This document shows, one piece after another, positions 36,133-44,093 of a stretch of 64,000 bases of DNA; position 1 is the stretch's first letter; each line of letters starts with the position of its first letter. The position numbers were made by a program, and so were the translations under genes. The notes under the pieces were generated by a model, which saw only the letters and a program-made list of their open reading frames with translations, was not told where the DNA came from and made no database searches. The DNA is from Pseudomonas brassicacearum subsp. neoaurantiaca (GTDB taxonomy: Bacteria; Pseudomonadota; Gammaproteobacteria; Pseudomonadales; Pseudomonadaceae), in contig NZ_VDLV01000049.1 of the NCBI RefSeq assembly GCF_013608025.1, positions 201 to 64,200 of the forward strand, given 5' to 3'.

Positions 36133-37614
36133 ATGAAACTCAACCGACAGAACCTGCACAACCTCAACGCCGAGGTCGTCCTGCCCGCCTACAACCTGGG
36201 CGACCGTCGCCAAGGCATCGCCCACATCGGCGTCGGCGGTTTCCACCGCGCCCACCAGGCGTACTACACCGATGCGCTGATGAACAGCGGCGAAGGCCTC
36301 GACTGGGCCATCTGCGGCGTAGGCTTGCGCCCCGAAGACCGCCGCGCCCGGGATGACCTGGCCGGCCAGGATTATCTGTTCACCTTGTATGAATTGGGCG
36401 ACACCGACGACACCGAAGTCCGCGTGATCGGCGCCATCACCGATATGCTGCTGGCCGAAGACGGCGCCCAGGCGCTGATCGACAAACTCGCCGACCCGCA
36501 GATTCGCATCGTCTCGCTGACCATCACCGAGGGTGGCTATTGCATCGACGACAGCAACGGCGAGTTCATGGCCCACCTGCCGCAGATCCAGCACGACCTG
36601 AGCCACCCCGACGAGCCGAAAACCGTGTTCGGCTTCCTTTGCGCCGCCCTGGCCAAGCGTCGCGCGGCGGGTATTCCGGCGTTTACCCTGATGTCCTGCG
36701 ACAACCTGCCCCACAACGGCGCCGTCGCGCGCAAGGCACTGCTCGCCTTCGCCGCGTTGCGCGACCCTGAGTTGGGGCAATGGATCGACCAGAACGTAAG
36801 CTTTCCCAACGCCATGGTCGATCGCATCACCCCGATGACCAGCGGCGCCCATCGTCTGCAATTGCATGACGAGCACGGCGTTGACGACGCCTGGCCGGTG
36901 GTCTGCGAACCGTTTGTGCAATGGGTATTGGAAGACAAGTTCATCAACGGTCGCCCGGCCTGGGAAAACGTCGGCGTGCAGTTCACCGATGACGTTTCGC
37001 CCTATGAGGAGATGAAGATCAAGCTGCTCAACGGCAGCCACCTCGCCCTGACCTACCTGGGTTTCCTCAAGGGTTACCGCTTCGTCCACGAAACCATGAA
37101 TGACCCGCTGTTCGTGCGCTATATCCGCGCCTACATGGATTTGGATGTCACGCCGCAACTGGCGCCCGTGCCCGGCATCGACCTGACGGAATACAAGGAC
37201 ACCCTGGTGGAGCGCTTCTCGAACCAGGCGATCGCCGACCAGCTGGAACGGGTCTGTTCGGACGGTTCGTCGAAATTCCCGAAATTCACCGTACCGACGA
37301 TCAATCGGCTGATTGCCGACGGTGGCGAGACTCGCCGAGCGGCGCTGGTCGTCGCGGCCTGGGCCGTGTACCTCAAAGGCGTGGATGAGAATGGCACGAC
37401 CTATTCGATCCCCGACCCACGGGCGGCGTTCTGCCAGGCGCTGGTGGCTGACGATGTGCTCGTCACCCAGCGGATGCTGGACGTGGAAGAAATTTTTGGC
37501 ACGGCGATTCCCCGTTCACCCGAATTCGTGGCAGCCTTCGAGTGGTGCTGCAACAGCTTGCGAGAGCATGGGGTGACGAGAACGCTTGAGCGAGTGCTGG
37601 CTGACACAAACTGA
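36133..37614 (+). CDS. mtlD: Mannitol 2-dehydrogenase MtlD
   Basis: 493-aa NAD-dependent polyol dehydrogenase of the long-chain mannitol family that oxidises mannitol to fructose (and arabitol to xylulose). The N-terminal Rossmann motif is HIGVGGFHRAH. Residues N191, K295, N300 and H303 (SCDNLPHN and KIKLLNGSH) coincide in number with the catalytic set of P. fluorescens mannitol 2-dehydrogenase, which is also 493 aa. ATG at 36133 is chosen over a TTG at 36115 on that basis. Confidence 0.95.
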   Translation: MKLNRQNLHNLNAEVVLPAYNLGDRRQGIAHIGVGGFHRAHQAYYTDALMNSGEGLDWAICGVGLRPEDRRARDDLAGQDYLFTLYELGDTDDTEVRVIGAITDMLLAEDGAQALIDKLADPQIRIVSLTITEGGYCIDDSNGEFMAHLPQIQHDLSHPDEPKTVFGFLCAALAKRRAAGIPAFTLMSCDNLPHNGAVARKALLAFAALRDPELGQWIDQNVSFPNAMVDRITPMTSGAHRLQLHDEHGVDDAWPVVCEPFVQWVLEDKFINGRPAWENVGVQFTDDVSPYEEMKIKLLNGSHLALTYLGFLKGYRFVHETMNDPLFVRYIRAYMDLDVTPQLAPVPGIDLTEYKDTLVERFSNQAIADQLERVCSDGSSKFPKFTVPTINRLIADGGETRRAALVVAAWAVYLKGVDENGTTYSIPDPRAAFCQALVADDVLVTQRMLDVEEIFGTAIPRSPEFVAAFEWCCNSLREHGVTRTLERVLADTN

Positions 37615-37635
37615 TCTCGACGCGATCCGCTTTTC

Positions 37636-37753
37636 GTGGCGAGGGAGCTTGCTCCCGCTGGGTTGCGAAGCGACCCCCTGGGTTTGTCAGGCTCACTGCG
37701 TTGCCCGGTTTGGGGCTGCTGCGCAGCCCAGCGGGAGCAAGCTCCCTCGCCAC
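37636..37753. repeat. REP inverted pair, family A, between mtlD and mtlY
   Basis: GTGGCGAGGG arms about 118 bp apart, 21 nt after the mtlD stop and 57 nt before mtlY. Confidence 0.9.
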
Positions 37754-37810
37754 AGGTAAGCCGTTAACCGCAGGTATTGTGTTGACTGTTCTTTTGACCC
37801 GAGGATTTCC

Positions 37811-39298
37811 ATGGCAAACCAACAACTGTTCCTGGGCATCGACTGCGGCACCCAAGGCACCAAGGCGCTGATCCTCGATGCGGTCAGCGGCGAGGTACTT
37901 GGCCAGGGTGCCGCCGGCCATAGCATGATCAGCGGCGCCAACGGCCGCCGTGAGCAGGACACCCAGCAGTGGCTCGACGCGTTTACCCAGGCGACTCATC
38001 AAGCCTTGAATGCCGCCGGGGTCGATGGAAACGCGATCCTTGGCATTGGGGTGTCCGGTCAGCAGCACGGGCTGGTGCTGCTGGATGATCAAGGCGAGGT
38101 GCTGCGCCCGGCCAAGTTGTGGTGCGACACCGAGACCACGGCGGAAAACGATCGCCTGTTGGCGCACCTCGGCGGCGAAAGCGGTGCCCTGGAACGCCTC
38201 GGTGTGGTCATCGCGCCCGGCTACACGGTCTCCAAACTGCTCTGGACCAAGGAGCAGCACCCGCAAATTTTCGAACGCATCGCCAGCGTCCTGTTGCCCC
38301 ATGACTTCCTCAATTACTGGCTCACCGGCCGTCATTGCAGCGAATACGGCGATGCGTCGGGCACCGGCTATTTCAACGTGCGCACCCGCCAATGGGACAT
38401 GGAGTTGCTGCGGCATATCGACCCCAGCGGCCGGCTGCAATCGGCGTTGCCCGAACTGATCGAGGCTCACCAGCCCGTCGGCAGGATCCTGCCCGAAATC
38501 GCTGCGCAGTTGGGTATCAACCCCGAAGCGGTGGTCTCCAGCGGTGGCGGTGACAACATGATGGGCGCCATCGGCACCGGCAACATCCAGCCCGGCGTCA
38601 TCACCATGAGCCTCGGCTCCTCCGGCACGGTGTATGCCTATGCAGCGGATCCCACCGTCAGCCCGCAGGCGTCGGTGGCAACGTTCTGCTCTTCCAGCGG
38701 CGGCTGGCTGCCACTGATCTGCACCATGAACCTGACCAACGCCACCGGGGCCGTGCGCGAGCTCCTTGAATTGGATATCGATAGCTTCAACACCCTCGTG
38801 ACTCAGGCGCCGATCGGGGCCGAGGGCGTCTGCATGCTGCCGTTCCTCAATGGCGAGCGCGTCCCCGCCCTGCCCCATGCCACCGGCAGCCTCCTCGGCC
38901 TGACAACCACCAACCTCACCCGCGCCAATCTCTGCCGCGCGGTTGTCGAAGGCACCACCTTCGGCCTGCGCTATGGCCTCGACCTGCTACGCGCCAACGG
39001 GCTCAAGGCCGAGAGCATCCGCCTGATCGGCGGTGGCTCGAAGAGCGCGGTCTGGCGGCAGATCGTCGCCGACATCATGGACACCACTGTCATCTGCACC
39101 GAGCAGAGCGAGGCGGCCGCGCTTGGCGGCGCAATCCAGGCGGCGTGGTGCCACAGCAATACACAAGAATCCCTGGCTGAGTTGTGCGAGCGCTGCGTCA
39201 AGCTCGATCCAACCAGCGAAACCCGGCCCGTCACCGAACATGTCACGGCGTCGCAACTCGCCTACGAACGTTACCGGCAACACGTCGCAACCCTTTGA
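37811..39298 (+). CDS. mtlY: Xylulokinase MtlY
   Basis: 495-aa FGGY-family sugar kinase. The N-terminal phosphate-binding loop LGIDCGTQGTKALI, GVSGQQHGLVLLD, the FGGY signature region (GYTVSKLLWTKEQHP) and the C-terminal adenosine motif LIGGGSKSAVWRQIVAD are visible. It phosphorylates D-xylulose produced from arabitol by MtlD, feeding the pentose phosphate pathway. Shine-Dalgarno GAGGA lies 6 nt before the ATG. It is followed by mtlZ after 12 nt. Confidence 0.92.
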   Translation: MANQQLFLGIDCGTQGTKALILDAVSGEVLGQGAAGHSMISGANGRREQDTQQWLDAFTQATHQALNAAGVDGNAILGIGVSGQQHGLVLLDDQGEVLRPAKLWCDTETTAENDRLLAHLGGESGALERLGVVIAPGYTVSKLLWTKEQHPQIFERIASVLLPHDFLNYWLTGRHCSEYGDASGTGYFNVRTRQWDMELLRHIDPSGRLQSALPELIEAHQPVGRILPEIAAQLGINPEAVVSSGGGDNMMGAIGTGNIQPGVITMSLGSSGTVYAYAADPTVSPQASVATFCSSSGGWLPLICTMNLTNATGAVRELLELDIDSFNTLVTQAPIGAEGVCMLPFLNGERVPALPHATGSLLGLTTTNLTRANLCRAVVEGTTFGLRYGLDLLRANGLKAESIRLIGGGSKSAVWRQIVADIMDTTVICTEQSEAAALGGAIQAAWCHSNTQESLAELCERCVKLDPTSETRPVTEHVTASQLAYERYRQHVATL

Positions 39299-39310
39299 GA
39301 GCAGGCAATT

Positions 39311-40249
39311 ATGTATTTGGTGTGTGGTGAAGCGCTGTTTGATTTCTTCAGCGCAAACGATGCTGGGGCACCAGCGTCGCAAGTGAATTACAAGGCGATC
39401 GCGGGTGGCTCGCCCTTTAACGTGGCCGTCGGGTTGCGCCGGCTAGGGGTCGAGTCGGCGCTGTTTACCGGGCTTTCCACCGATTATCTGGGGCGTCGCC
39501 TGCATCAAGTGCTGGTCGATGAAGGCGTCAGCACCCGGTTCGCCCACGATTTCGACGCGCCAACGACCTTGGCCATGGTCGCTGTCGGGGCCAATGGTTC
39601 GCCGCACTACAGCTTCCGTGGCGAAGGCTGCGCCGACCGACAGTTGAGCCCGGAACATCTGCCGGCGCTGGGTCCGGACGTGCGTGGCTTGCACATCGGC
39701 TCGTTTTCCCTGGTGGTGCAACCGGTGGCCGACACGCTGCTGGCGCTCGTGCAACGGGAAAGCGGCAAGCGCCTGATCAGCCTGGACCCGAACGTGCGGC
39801 TCAACCCGCAACCGGATATCGAGCTGTGGCGCTCGCGGATTGCGACGTTGGTGCGCTACGCCGACCTGATCAAAGTCAGTGACGAAGACCTGACCCTGCT
39901 GTATCCCGACCGGGACCCGCAGGAGGTGATCGATGGATGGCTGGAGCATCGTTGCCGGTTGGTGTTCCTGACCCGTGGCGGCCAGGGTGCGACGGCGTTC
40001 AGCCGTCAACATGGCGTATGGTCCCTGCCCGCCTGCCCAGTGACCATCGCCGATACGGTGGGTGCGGGAGATACCTTCCAGGCGGCATTGATCGCCTGGC
40101 TCACGGAGCACAATTTCGATTCAGTGGAAGGGGTGAATTCGCTGGAGCAGGACCAGATCGACAGCATGTTGGCGTTTGCCATGCGCGCCGCGGCGTTGAC
40201 CTGTGGCAGGACTGGGCCAGATCTGCCCTATCGTGAACAACTGAACTAA
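39311..40249 (+). CDS. mtlZ: Fructokinase MtlZ (PfkB family)
   Basis: 312-aa ribokinase/PfkB-type sugar kinase. The first signature is GGSPFNVAVGLRRLG and the second, with the catalytic Asp, is DTVGAGDTFQAALI. It phosphorylates fructose made from mannitol by MtlD. It is the last gene of the mtl operon; no T-run terminator is evident in the 65 nt before the convergent DUF1652 gene. Confidence 0.9.
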   Translation: MYLVCGEALFDFFSANDAGAPASQVNYKAIAGGSPFNVAVGLRRLGVESALFTGLSTDYLGRRLHQVLVDEGVSTRFAHDFDAPTTLAMVAVGANGSPHYSFRGEGCADRQLSPEHLPALGPDVRGLHIGSFSLVVQPVADTLLALVQRESGKRLISLDPNVRLNPQPDIELWRSRIATLVRYADLIKVSDEDLTLLYPDRDPQEVIDGWLEHRCRLVFLTRGGQGATAFSRQHGVWSLPACPVTIADTVGAGDTFQAALIAWLTEHNFDSVEGVNSLEQDQIDSMLAFAMRAAALTCGRTGPDLPYREQLN

Positions 40250-40314
40250 GCCCGTCGAAACCGGACGCTGGGCTCGAACTCATCGATCCCGGCGTCAGGT
40301 TTGAAGGAACGTGA

Positions 40315-40593
40315 TTAACGACCGCTCATCCGGTGTTGCTGGTGGAAGTAGTTGCCGCCGGTATTGCCTTGGTCCAGTTCGGTGCGCACCTCGGCAATCA
40401 GATCGTTGATCGCCCGGCAGCCTGTCAGCTTAGTGGCATCGATGTCACTTTTGATCAGCGCCACGCGGTCGGTTTCGTGATCGTCGTAAATCTTGATCGT
40501 CATGCAAAGGTCTGGGGACAACGTGCATTGCGAGCGCTTGGGCAGCAAGCTGCTTTCAATGATGTTTCGCATTTCAAGGGCAGATAAAAACAT
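40315..40593 (-). CDS. DUF1652 family small protein
   Basis: 92-aa protein of a family largely confined to Pseudomonas and of unknown function. Its core is MFLSALEMRNIIESSLLPKR and LTGCRAINDLIAEVRTELDQ, with two cysteines (C-xx-x pattern around SQCTLSPDLC). ATG at 40593 is preceded by AGGAGA at 8 nt; the longer upstream in-frame reading is unlike the family. No signal peptide or membrane segment. Convergent with mtlZ. Confidence 0.82.
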   Translation of the reverse strand: MFLSALEMRNIIESSLLPKRSQCTLSPDLCMTIKIYDDHETDRVALIKSDIDATKLTGCRAINDLIAEVRTELDQGNTGGNYFHQQHRMSGR

Positions 40594-40828
40594 GGCAACT
40601 CTCTCCTGTTGAGGCAGCCAACTTATGTTCACGACGGCGGAATTTTCGTCCGATTCTTCCCTGCGGACAGGACTACGAATGCCGTGCCGTTCGTTCATCT
40701 TGGCGTTGTTGTGTTGTTGAAGCTCGTTATTCGAACTCTCGAATCAACCCGCAAAAAATATGCCCTTATCTGGATACAACGACACTGTTGCAAATCAATT
40801 ACTTAGGAAATAAATCAAGCGAGACGGT

Positions 40829-40872
40829 CATGCAATTTGCACGCAAACGGCGTTTTATTCATGCAAAGTGCA
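40829..40872. promoter_or_regulatory. Direct repeat pair upstream of the DUF1652 gene
   Basis: CATGCAATTTGCA (40829-40841) and CATGCAAAGTGCA (40860-40872) share 11 of 13 bases and start 31 bp apart, about three helical turns. TGCAATTTGCA is itself palindromic. The 40594-40973 gap has no gene; it is the upstream region of the minus-strand DUF1652 gene, so a regulator-binding role is plausible but unproven. Confidence 0.35.
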
Positions 40873-40973
40873 ACTGGCCCGACCTGCCTGATTGCTCAGA
40901 CTAGCCACTATTTCGATTGCACAACCGGGCATTCGTCGGCTGCTTCAAAAAAATCACGATGCCCTGCATATTT

Positions 40974-41981
40974 TCAAGAAACGGCCACACCGGCACGCTC
41001 CACCACGTGGCGCAGCGTGTCGAAATTGATGTTGGCACCCGAGTTGATCCCCACCAGCGTCTGGCCTGACGCTGCGCTTTGCGCCACGTATTGCTTGATC
41101 CCCGCCACCGCCAACGCGCCTGATGGCTCGGTGATCGAGCGGGTGTCGTCATAGATGTCCCTGATCGCCGCGCAGAGCTGGTCGTTGCTGACCGTCATGA
41201 CTTCATCGACACAGAAACGACAGATATCGAAGCCATGCTCGCCGATCTGCGCCACTGCCACGCCGTCGGCGAAGGTGCCGACGCTCGGCAGCGTCACCCG
41301 TTTACCGGCGGTCAGCGCGGCCTGCAGGCAGGCGGAGTGTTCGGACTCGACGCCGATGATGCGGATTTCCGGACGCAGGTATTTGATATACGCCGCCACG
41401 CCGGCGATCAGCCCACCGCCGCCCACCGGCACGAAAACCGCGTCCAACTGGCCTGGATGCTGGCGCAGGATTTCCATCGCGACGGTTCCCTGGCCAGCGA
41501 TGACATCCGGATCGTCAAACGGCGAGACGAATTGCCGTCCAGTCTGCCGAGCCAGGTCCAACGCAAACGCCAGGGCGAACGGAAAACTCTCACCGTGCAG
41601 CAACGCTTCGGCGCCTCGACTGCTCACGCCCGACACCTTCAACTGCGGTGTGGTCAGGGGCATCACGATGGTGGCGCAGATGCCCAACTCCCGTGCGGCC
41701 AGCGCCACGCCTTGGGCATGATTGCCCGCCGACGCTGTGATAACGCCCCGGGCGCGTTGTTCCGGCGTCAGCTGCACCAGCTTGTTGTAGGCGCCGCGAA
41801 TCTTGAAGGAAAACGTCGGCTGCAGGTCCTCCCGTTTGAGCAGGATCCGGTTGCCCAAGGCTTGTGACAACGCTGGGGCCGCTTGCAACGGCGTGGGAAT
41901 CGCCAGCTCGTAGACCGGAGCGGCAAGGATCTTCTTGACGTAGTGCTCCAGCAGGGTTTGCTCGTCGCTGGTGGGGGTCAT
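40974..41981 (-). CDS. Threonine dehydratase, catalytic-domain-only form
   Basis: 335-aa PLP enzyme that deaminates threonine to 2-oxobutanoate, the first step towards isoleucine. Lysine K60 in PTFSFKIRGAYNKL should hold the cofactor; SAGNHAQGVA and the Gly-rich PVGGGGLIAG loop bind its phosphate. The sequence is of the biosynthetic IlvA type, but it stops right after the catalytic domain (INFDTLRHVVERAG), without the roughly 180-residue ACT-like region that gives isoleucine feedback inhibition in full-length IlvA (about 500 aa). No remnant of that domain is seen downstream. The start at 41981 is preceded by CAGGAGA, and a leader peptide and attenuator lie upstream. Confidence 0.85.
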   Translation of the reverse strand: MTPTSDEQTLLEHYVKKILAAPVYELAIPTPLQAAPALSQALGNRILLKREDLQPTFSFKIRGAYNKLVQLTPEQRARGVITASAGNHAQGVALAARELGICATIVMPLTTPQLKVSGVSSRGAEALLHGESFPFALAFALDLARQTGRQFVSPFDDPDVIAGQGTVAMEILRQHPGQLDAVFVPVGGGGLIAGVAAYIKYLRPEIRIIGVESEHSACLQAALTAGKRVTLPSVGTFADGVAVAQIGEHGFDICRFCVDEVMTVSNDQLCAAIRDIYDDTRSITEPSGALAVAGIKQYVAQSAASGQTLVGINSGANINFDTLRHVVERAGVAVS

Positions 41982-42021
41982 GGCGGTCTCCTGGTTCAAA
42001 TCAGGCCCAGGAGACAGAAAG

Positions 42022-42046
42022 AAAAAACCCGCCTCGAGGGCGGGTT
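42022..42046 (-). terminator. Attenuator terminator upstream of the threonine dehydratase
   Basis: On the minus strand, AACCCGCC-CTCGA-GGCGGGTT followed by a T run (six A on the plus strand, 42022-42027). It lies between the leader peptide stop (42062) and the gene start (41981), so it can end transcription before the gene. Its left arm can pair instead with GGCGGG at 42066-42071. Confidence 0.88.
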
Positions 42047-42061
42047 GGGTGCAGTCGTGAG

Positions 42062-42127
42062 CTAGCCCGCCAAATAAGGAATGGCGGTAATAATGCTTGG
42101 CTGGCTGCGCAGTACGGTGGAAGTCAT
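42062..42127 (-). CDS. Leader peptide of the ilvA-type attenuator
   Basis: 21-codon reading frame: MTSTVLRSQP followed by SIITAIPYLAG, then TAG. Three Thr, three Ile, one Val and two Leu (with the run Ile-Ile-Thr-Ala-Ile) make nine of 21 codons branched-chain or threonine codons, as expected for ribosome sensing of Ile/Thr supply. The control codons lie just before hairpin arm 1 (CCGCC, 42083-42087), which pairs with arm 2 (GGCGGG, 42066-42071). Arm 2 can pair with arm 3 (CCCGCC, 42039-42044), and arm 3 with arm 4 (GGCGGG, 42028-42033) to form the terminator. This is the classic four-arm attenuator layout. Confidence 0.8.
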   Translation of the reverse strand: MTSTVLRSQPSIITAIPYLAG

Positions 42128-42188
42128 GGCTGGAAATTAGCCGCGAGGGGGCGGGCAAGTCAATTGAAATTTCTGCGGCCGCGCCCTT

Positions 42189-42317
42189 GTGGCGAGGGAG
42201 CTTGCTCCCGCTGGGTTGCAAAGCAACCCCAATCCAGGCGACGCGGTGAGCCTGACACATCGAGTGTCCGATCTTAGGGCTGCTTCGCAGCCCAGCGGGA
42301 GCAAGCTCCCTCGCCAC
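42189..42317. repeat. REP inverted pair, family A
   Basis: GTGGCGAGGG arms about 129 bp apart, between the sugar dehydrogenase gene and the attenuator region. Confidence 0.9.
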
Positions 42318-42338
42318 GGATGCTTTATCGCATCGTGA

Positions 42339-43487
42339 TTATTTCAGCCCGACCTTGTACAGCGCGCCGTCATCCTCGTCGGTCAACACATAGAGGAAAC
42401 CATCCGGCCCCTGGCGAACATCGCGAATACGTTCCTTGAGCTCGCCCAGCAAGCGCTCTTCGTGGACGACCTTGTCGCCGTCGAATTCCAGGCGGATCAG
42501 GTCCTTGGACACCAGCGCCCCGATGAAGGCATTGCGTTGCCAAGGCTTGAATCGATCACTGTCATAAAACGCCATGCCGCTGAGGCCCGGCGACACTTGC
42601 CAGACATGATGGGGCCCGACGGTGCCTTCGACGGTCTTGCCCTGGGCCTCGGGAATCGGCGCGCCGGAATAGTTGTCGCCATGGGTCGCCAGCGGCCAGC
42701 CATAATTCTTGCCACGCTCGATGATGTTCAGCTCGTCGCCGCCCTTGGGGCCGTGCTCGTTCTCCCAGAGCGTTCCGTTCCACGGGTTGAGCGCAGCGCC
42801 CTGAGGGTTGCGCAAGCCGTACGACCAGATTTCCGGACGGACGTTTTTCTGGCCGACGAAGGGGTTGTCGTCCGGCACCTTGCCGTCGGGGTAGATGCGC
42901 GCAATCTTGCCCTGCAGCTTGTCCAGGTCCTGGGCGGTCGGGCGATCGTTGTTTTCCCCCAAGGTGATGAAGAGGTAGCCGTCCCGGTCGAATACCAGGC
43001 GCGAACCGAAGTGGTTGCCCGTGGAAAGCTTGGGTTGCTGGCGAAAAATCACGTCGAATCCCTCCAGACTTTTCAAGTCCTTGGACAACTGCCCACGGCC
43101 CACGGCGGTGCCGGCCTTGCCGTCCTCCCCGGCCTCGGCATAGGACAAATACACCGTGCGGTCCTGCTTGAAGTCCGGCGACAGCACCACGTCCAGCAAA
43201 CCGCCCTGCCCCTTGGCCCAGACCTCGGGAACGCCGCTCAACGGCGCGGACAACTTCCCATCGGCACTAACCCAACGCAGGTTGCCGGGGCGCTCCGTTA
43301 CCAGCATGCCCTGTTGCTCCGGCAGGAACGCAACCGACCAGGGATGCTCCAGGCCCCTGATAACGGTGGTGACCTCGACGGTGCCTTCCTCGCTCTTGAA
43401 TGTCTGGACTTGCGCGGCCAGAACCGGTGTAGCGAAGGCCAGTACAGCGCTTGCACAAAGGGTGCTCATCAGGGTTTTACGCAACAT
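42339..43487 (-). CDS. PQQ-dependent aldose-type sugar dehydrogenase, exported
   Basis: 382 aa with a signal peptide (MSTLCASAVLAFATPVLAA) and a six-bladed beta-propeller of the soluble glucose dehydrogenase/YliI family. HPWSVAFLPEQQGMLVTERPG, GGLLDVVLSPDF, GNHFGSRLVFDRDGYLFITLGE, SYGLRNPQG and ENEHGPKGGDELN are typical cofactor- and calcium-binding blade segments. It probably oxidises aldoses in the periplasm. ATG at 43487 has AGAAGGAAG 5 nt upstream; a GTG at 43493 lacks spacing. Confidence 0.87.
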   Translation of the reverse strand: MLRKTLMSTLCASAVLAFATPVLAAQVQTFKSEEGTVEVTTVIRGLEHPWSVAFLPEQQGMLVTERPGNLRWVSADGKLSAPLSGVPEVWAKGQGGLLDVVLSPDFKQDRTVYLSYAEAGEDGKAGTAVGRGQLSKDLKSLEGFDVIFRQQPKLSTGNHFGSRLVFDRDGYLFITLGENNDRPTAQDLDKLQGKIARIYPDGKVPDDNPFVGQKNVRPEIWSYGLRNPQGAALNPWNGTLWENEHGPKGGDELNIIERGKNYGWPLATHGDNYSGAPIPEAQGKTVEGTVGPHHVWQVSPGLSGMAFYDSDRFKPWQRNAFIGALVSKDLIRLEFDGDKVVHEERLLGELKERIRDVRQGPDGFLYVLTDEDDGALYKVGLK

Positions 43488-43528
43488 GCACACTTCCTTC
43501 TGTGGTGATGGGTAGATCAGACGGCGCC

Positions 43529-43870
43529 TCAGCGATTGCCATTGTTCGGGTTCCTGGGCGGCGTCGGTGATTCAGCGGTGGGGCGCGGCGAACCCGGTGG
43601 AGGGCCGGAACGCGGATAGCCATTGCCAATGCCGCCATTTTCCAGGGTGGGTGGCCGAGGAACGGGCACTGTCGGGTTGCCGCGTAGCGTCGGCACATTG
43701 GGCTGGGTGCCCTGCATGCTATTGGGATTGGCCCGGCGAATCGGGCTGTTGTAGGGATTGTTGTTGCCCGGCAGGTTCTGCGCCAGGAGCACCGAGCCGT
43801 GGCCAGGCGCAGCTGCCTGGACGGCGGTACTTATCAATAACCCTGCGATGGCGAACATCAGCCTGTTCAT
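43529..43870 (-). CDS. Small exported proline/asparagine-rich protein, unknown function
   Basis: 113 aa. A clear signal peptide (MNRLMFAIAGLLISTAVQAA) is followed by a low-complexity mature part rich in Pro, Asn, Gly and Arg (LPGNNNPYNSPIRRANPN, SGPPPGSPRPTAESPTPP). No cysteine, no known domain. Strong Shine-Dalgarno GGAGGTG before the ATG at 43870. It precedes the sugar dehydrogenase by 41 nt and may share its transcript. Probably disordered; function not recognised. Confidence 0.65.
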   Translation of the reverse strand: MNRLMFAIAGLLISTAVQAAAPGHGSVLLAQNLPGNNNPYNSPIRRANPNSMQGTQPNVPTLRGNPTVPVPRPPTLENGGIGNGYPRSGPPPGSPRPTAESPTPPRNPNNGNR

Positions 43871-44093
43871 GGGACACCTCCCGGATTCACGGATACGGCA
43901 CCGATATATCGAAAGCACGCTACGCCGCAGGTTCGATGTTGTCAGGCGAAATGTCCGGGCGAAGATGTAACCAAGCGTCTCTGGTTTTGGACAAACCCAG
44001 GCGCCAACCGCAGCCAACCGGCGCCGGATGGAAACTTTTCCAAATCTCCCAGTGTCACCAGAGAGACTATTCACCGGTAAGGAAATCTGCACC

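Noticed and set aside
40837..41154. Plus-strand frame downstream of the DUF1652 region
   Set aside because: It mainly mirrors the 3' end of the threonine dehydratase and has no support of its own.
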